6,086 bases of DNA from Caldithrix sp. RBG_13_44_9 (lineage in GTDB: Bacteria; Calditrichota; Calditrichia; RBG-13-44-9), in contig MESS01000022.1 of NCBI GenBank assembly GCA_001771055.1, forward strand, positions 8,014-14,099, given 5' to 3'. A model generated the notes under the pieces. The model worked only from the letters and a program-made list of their open reading frames with translations. It did not search any database and was not told where the DNA came from. This document shows positions 5,581-6,086 of the stretch, piece by piece (positions within the stretch are counted from its first letter, which is position 1; each line of letters opens with the position of its first letter). The translations under genes were made by a program, and so were the position numbers.

Positions 5581-6086
5581 AAAATATTTTGCCGGATTGG
5601 ATCCGTCGGCCAGCCCAGAAAAATCTTCCGGATTGTGCTTGATTGACGGAGACAAACGGATGCATTACCTTGGCAGATGGAAATCATTTGAAGAAATACT
5701 TGAAATACTAACCCCCTTTCAGCAGCAGCTGGAGTACGTTGGTATTGATGGTCCATTGCAGCCGCCGCATGAATTGGGGCGCTGCTGTTTTACTTCTGAG
5801 TTTGAGAAGTGCGGGCACCGGCAGACCGGAGGAATAAAAGGGCGCTACTGTGAGTATCTGCTTAATAAAAACGGATATCGCTGCTTTGTGACATCCAGGA
5901 ACAGTTTTGTGCGGCAGTGGGTATTCCGCTGCTTTCTCCTTAATGATTTTTTAACAGCCCAGGGATTCGCCACCCTGGAAGTCTTTCCCTATGCTGCCAG
6001 AAGAATTTTATTTCCAGCGTTAACTGGAAAAAAACAAAAGTTAGAATTTCGTCAAACCTTGCAAAAAGAATTACAGAAGGGGGGCC
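5570..6086 (+). CDS. DUF429-like predicted nuclease, 3' truncated
   Basis: The frame is open from the TTG at 5570 to the right edge; 172 codons are visible and the C-terminus is missing. The only stop upstream in frame is TGA at 5543, and TTG 5570 is the only start that keeps the whole N-terminal strand. The later ATG at 5660 would remove the GLDPSAS motif. The protein resembles DUF429, a family predicted to have an RNase H-like fold: GLDPSAS with Asp11, YVGIDGPL with Asp60, an R-x-C segment (GRCCF, about 70-74) and LEVFP with Glu137, which together suggest an acidic active site. Cys residues are common (positions 23, 72, 73, 81, 94, 105 and 121). It overlaps the TIM-barrel gene by 11 bases, implying co-translation. 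DUF429 has no settled function, so a nuclease role is a fold-based prediction. Confidence 0.72.
   Translation, partial: MSRRKYFAGLDPSASPEKSSGLCLIDGDKRMHYLGRWKSFEEILEILTPFQQQLEYVGIDGPLQPPHELGRCCFTSEFEKCGHRQTGGIKGRYCEYLLNKNGYRCFVTSRNSFVRQWVFRCFLLNDFLTAQGFATLEVFPYAARRILFPALTGKKQKLEFRQTLQKELQKGG

Noticed and set aside
5224..5655. Minus-strand reading frame of 143 residues across the gene overlap
   Set aside because: It is opposite two plus-strand genes with conserved active-site motifs and encodes nothing recognisable.
5660..5662. ATG as start of the DUF429-like gene
   Set aside because: It would delete the GLDPSAS motif and first strand of the fold, which are conserved features of the family. 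The TTG at 5570 keeps them.

Overview
The window looks like chromosomal DNA of a diderm (Gram-negative-type) bacterium. It encodes an outer-membrane secretin, a lipoprotein with a lipobox-like signal and inner-membrane assembly proteins. Base composition is moderate, mid-40s % GC by eye. The compact operon, TTG starts and a lipoprotein joining a carboxypeptidase-regulatory-like fold to Ig-like modules resemble genomes of the FCB-related phyla (Marinimicrobia, Calditrichota, KSB1-type lineages). That placement is an impression from protein style, not a demonstrated assignment. No mobile element, CRISPR array, tRNA or rRNA was seen.

Region 1 (1-4617) is the 3' part of one operon. Four same-strand genes are separated by 15, 18 and 18 bases and close with a strong Rho-independent terminator. 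Their order matches the classical pilM-N-O-P-Q cluster of type IV pili and type II secretion, but the parts are fused. The first gene (5' end outside the window) joins a PilM-like actin fold to a PilN-like membrane protein, the architecture of GspL. The second joins a PilO/GspM-like protein to a C-terminal domain resembling PilP or the GspC HR domain. The third is a short secretin with apparently one N-terminal domain (N0) before the channel core. The fourth is a probable lipoprotein with a carboxypeptidase-regulatory-like domain and about three Ig-like modules. Together these would span from the cytoplasmic face to the outer membrane: PilMN, PilOP, N0 and secretin channel, with the lipoprotein as an accessory or surface component. 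ATPase, platform protein and pilins are not in the window and may lie upstream.

Region 2 (4618-4776) is an AT-rich spacer with a weak promoter candidate and a clear ribosome binding site for the next gene.

Region 3 (4777-6086) holds an apparently separate two-gene unit. The first gene is a xylose-isomerase-like TIM-barrel protein (COG1082 / endonuclease IV superfamily) that keeps residues matching all nine metal ligands of endonuclease IV. The second overlaps its 3' end by 11 bases, starts at TTG, runs off the window and resembles DUF429, a predicted RNase-H-like nuclease family. The pair may therefore be two nucleic-acid-acting enzymes, but this is inference.
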